This document shows positions 5,378 to 6,084 of a stretch of DNA of 6,084 nucleotides, piece by piece. The notes below the pieces were generated by a model. It was given only the letters and a program-made list of their open reading frames with translations. It was not told where the DNA came from and did not search any database. The stretch's first letter is position 1; each line of letters opens with the position of its first letter. This stretch comes from an uncultured Dermatophilus sp. (lineage in GTDB: Bacteria; Actinomycetota; Actinomycetes; Actinomycetales; Dermatophilaceae): positions 1-6,084 of the forward strand of contig CAMCQD010000117.1 in NCBI GenBank assembly GCA_945876925.1, written 5' to 3'. The translations under genes were made by a program, and so were the position numbers.

Positions 5378-6084
5378 TCAGGCCCTCAAGGGGAATCCCT
5401 GAGCGGGAGGCTGGGTCCTCCTGCTTCCGGCGCGGTCGGACGACTGGGTCGTCGCGGGCGACGGCTGCTGAGCCGGCGTCAGCGTGGGCCCCTGGGTCTG
5501 TCCCGGCGCGGGCTGGGAGGTCGCCTGCGCCGGAACCCACGTGGGCCCCTGCGCGGTGGGGGTGAACGTCGGCGTGACCGCCGGGGCGGTGGTCTGCGCC
5601 GGCCCGGTCGTCATGGTCACCGGGGGGATGACGGACGGGATGCCCGTAGGCGACGGCTGCGGCTGACCCGGTGCCGGCTCCGGCTGGGCGGGCATGGTCG
5701 CAGGCGGAGCCTGCTCGCCGGGCGGAGAGCTGGTCGTCGTGTTCGTCGCGGTGAAGGTCACCGCGGGCACGCTCGTCGCCGGCGGAGCCTGCGTGGTCGG
5801 CTGAGGACCGGTCGGGGCCGGGGCCGTCGTCGCTGGCGGCGGAGTCAGGCTCGTGGGTCCTGGCTGGCCCGGCGTGGGCTGGCCCGGCTGGCTCGGAGCC
5901 GGGGCCGGCAGGCTCGGACTGGGCACCGGGGCCGGATCCGTCGTCGCCGGCGGCGGAGCCTGGCTCGTGGGCGCCGACTGGCTCGGACTGGGCTGCTCCG
6001 GCTGACTCGGACTCGGGGCAGGCTGCCCCGGTGTGGGCTGCTCCGGCGCGGGCGCCGGGGAAGAAGGCACAGGCGCCGGCTGGC
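5378..6084 (-). CDS. Pro/Ala/Thr/Gln-rich low-complexity protein, C-terminal part (5' end beyond window)
   Basis: The frame is open to the right edge, giving 234 visible C-terminal residues. A GTG at 6068-6070 is in frame but is preceded by more of the same composition (QPAP), so it is unlikely to be the true start. The sequence is dominated by Pro, Ala, Thr, Gln and Ser with no Cys and very few aromatics, so it is almost certainly disordered. Degenerate motifs recur: QPTPGQPAP and QPTPGQPGP, then APPPATTDPAP, TPPPATTAPAP and two QAPPAT copies. A Thr/Asn-rich stretch (VTFTATNTTTSS) follows. The end becomes basic (SSDRAGSRRTQPP...GFPLRA). No membrane segment, LPXTG-like sorting motif or globular domain is seen in this part. 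Such tails occur on actinobacterial cell-wall or secreted proteins and as linkers on membrane proteins, often with O-mannosylated Thr; that is inference. The protein's identity depends on the missing N-terminus. Confidence 0.7.
   Translation of the reverse strand, partial: QPAPVPSSPAPAPEQPTPGQPAPSPSQPEQPSPSQSAPTSQAPPPATTDPAPVPSPSLPAPAPSQPGQPTPGQPGPTSLTPPPATTAPAPTGPQPTTQAPPATSVPAVTFTATNTTTSSPPGEQAPPATMPAQPEPAPGQPQPSPTGIPSVIPPVTMTTGPAQTTAPAVTPTFTPTAQGPTWVPAQATSQPAPGQTQGPTLTPAQQPSPATTQSSDRAGSRRTQPPAQGFPLRA
5694..6050 (-). repeat. Degenerate Pro-rich coding repeats
   Basis: Within the Pro-rich gene a core encoding (Q/L)(A/T)PP(P)AT recurs four times, near 5941-5963, 5824-5850, 5771-5791 and 5697-5715. 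The first two copies are preceded by QPxPxQPxP-type runs and share a GTCGTCGC-GGCGGCGGAG-like DNA core on the plus strand. Copy spacing is uneven (about 116, 53 and 75 bp), so this is an old, diverged repeat array and not a fresh tandem duplication. Confidence 0.5.

Noticed and set aside
5163..5540. 125-codon minus-strand frame bridging the Pro-rich gene end and the pat start
   Set aside because: It overlaps two better supported genes and the hairpin, and has no recognisable motif or start signal.
5694..6050. CRISPR-like or regulatory direct repeats
   Set aside because: The repetition is degenerate, unevenly spaced and in frame with a Pro-rich protein, so it is explained by coding repeats.
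6068..6070. GTG as the start of the Pro-rich protein
   Set aside because: Codons upstream to the window edge remain open with the same composition, and no Shine-Dalgarno or signal peptide follows, so the gene most likely begins outside the window.

Overview
The window is high-GC (mostly G/C at third codon positions) and reads as ordinary Actinobacteria chromosome. A Mycobacteriales-type relative is plausible, because the fused CopD/CtaG protein and the Pat-type aminotransferase both resemble mycobacterial families. The genus cannot be fixed from the sequence alone. I see no tRNA, rRNA, CRISPR array, insertion sequence or phage gene.

Layout, left to right. (1) 40-2010, minus: a 656-aa polytopic membrane protein joining a CopD-like copper-transport half to a caa3-type CtaG cytochrome c oxidase assembly half. 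(2) 2068-3552, minus: a 494-aa protein of unknown function with a Rossmann-like glycine motif in the middle. It lies 57 bp upstream of the CopD/CtaG gene and runs in the same direction. (3) 3596-4144, plus: a 182-aa protein with two membrane segments and a small exported loop, divergent from gene 2 across only 43 bp. (4) 4183-5277, minus: a PLP-dependent aminotransferase of the HisC/Pat family, convergent with gene 3 across 38 bp that hold a short GC hairpin. (5) 5378-6084, minus: the C-terminal 234 residues of a Pro/Ala/Thr/Gln-rich low-complexity protein whose start lies beyond the right edge. A 13-bp perfect hairpin, extendable to 16 bp, separates it from the aminotransferase gene.

The genes do not form an obvious single pathway. 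The CopD/CtaG protein suggests copper delivery to the aa3-type terminal oxidase. The aminotransferase suggests aromatic amino acid synthesis (or the histidinol-phosphate step), but no other his or aro gene is present. The 494-aa protein and its divergent membrane neighbour have no assigned role. TAnnnT hexamers 6-7 nt upstream of the start codons of the CopD/CtaG and aminotransferase genes fit leaderless transcription, which is common in Actinobacteria.

I found no convincing evidence of a new multi-gene system. The most open item is the 494-aa protein, followed by the repeat-rich tail protein. Long open frames antisense to the genes are high-GC shadows and are not annotated.
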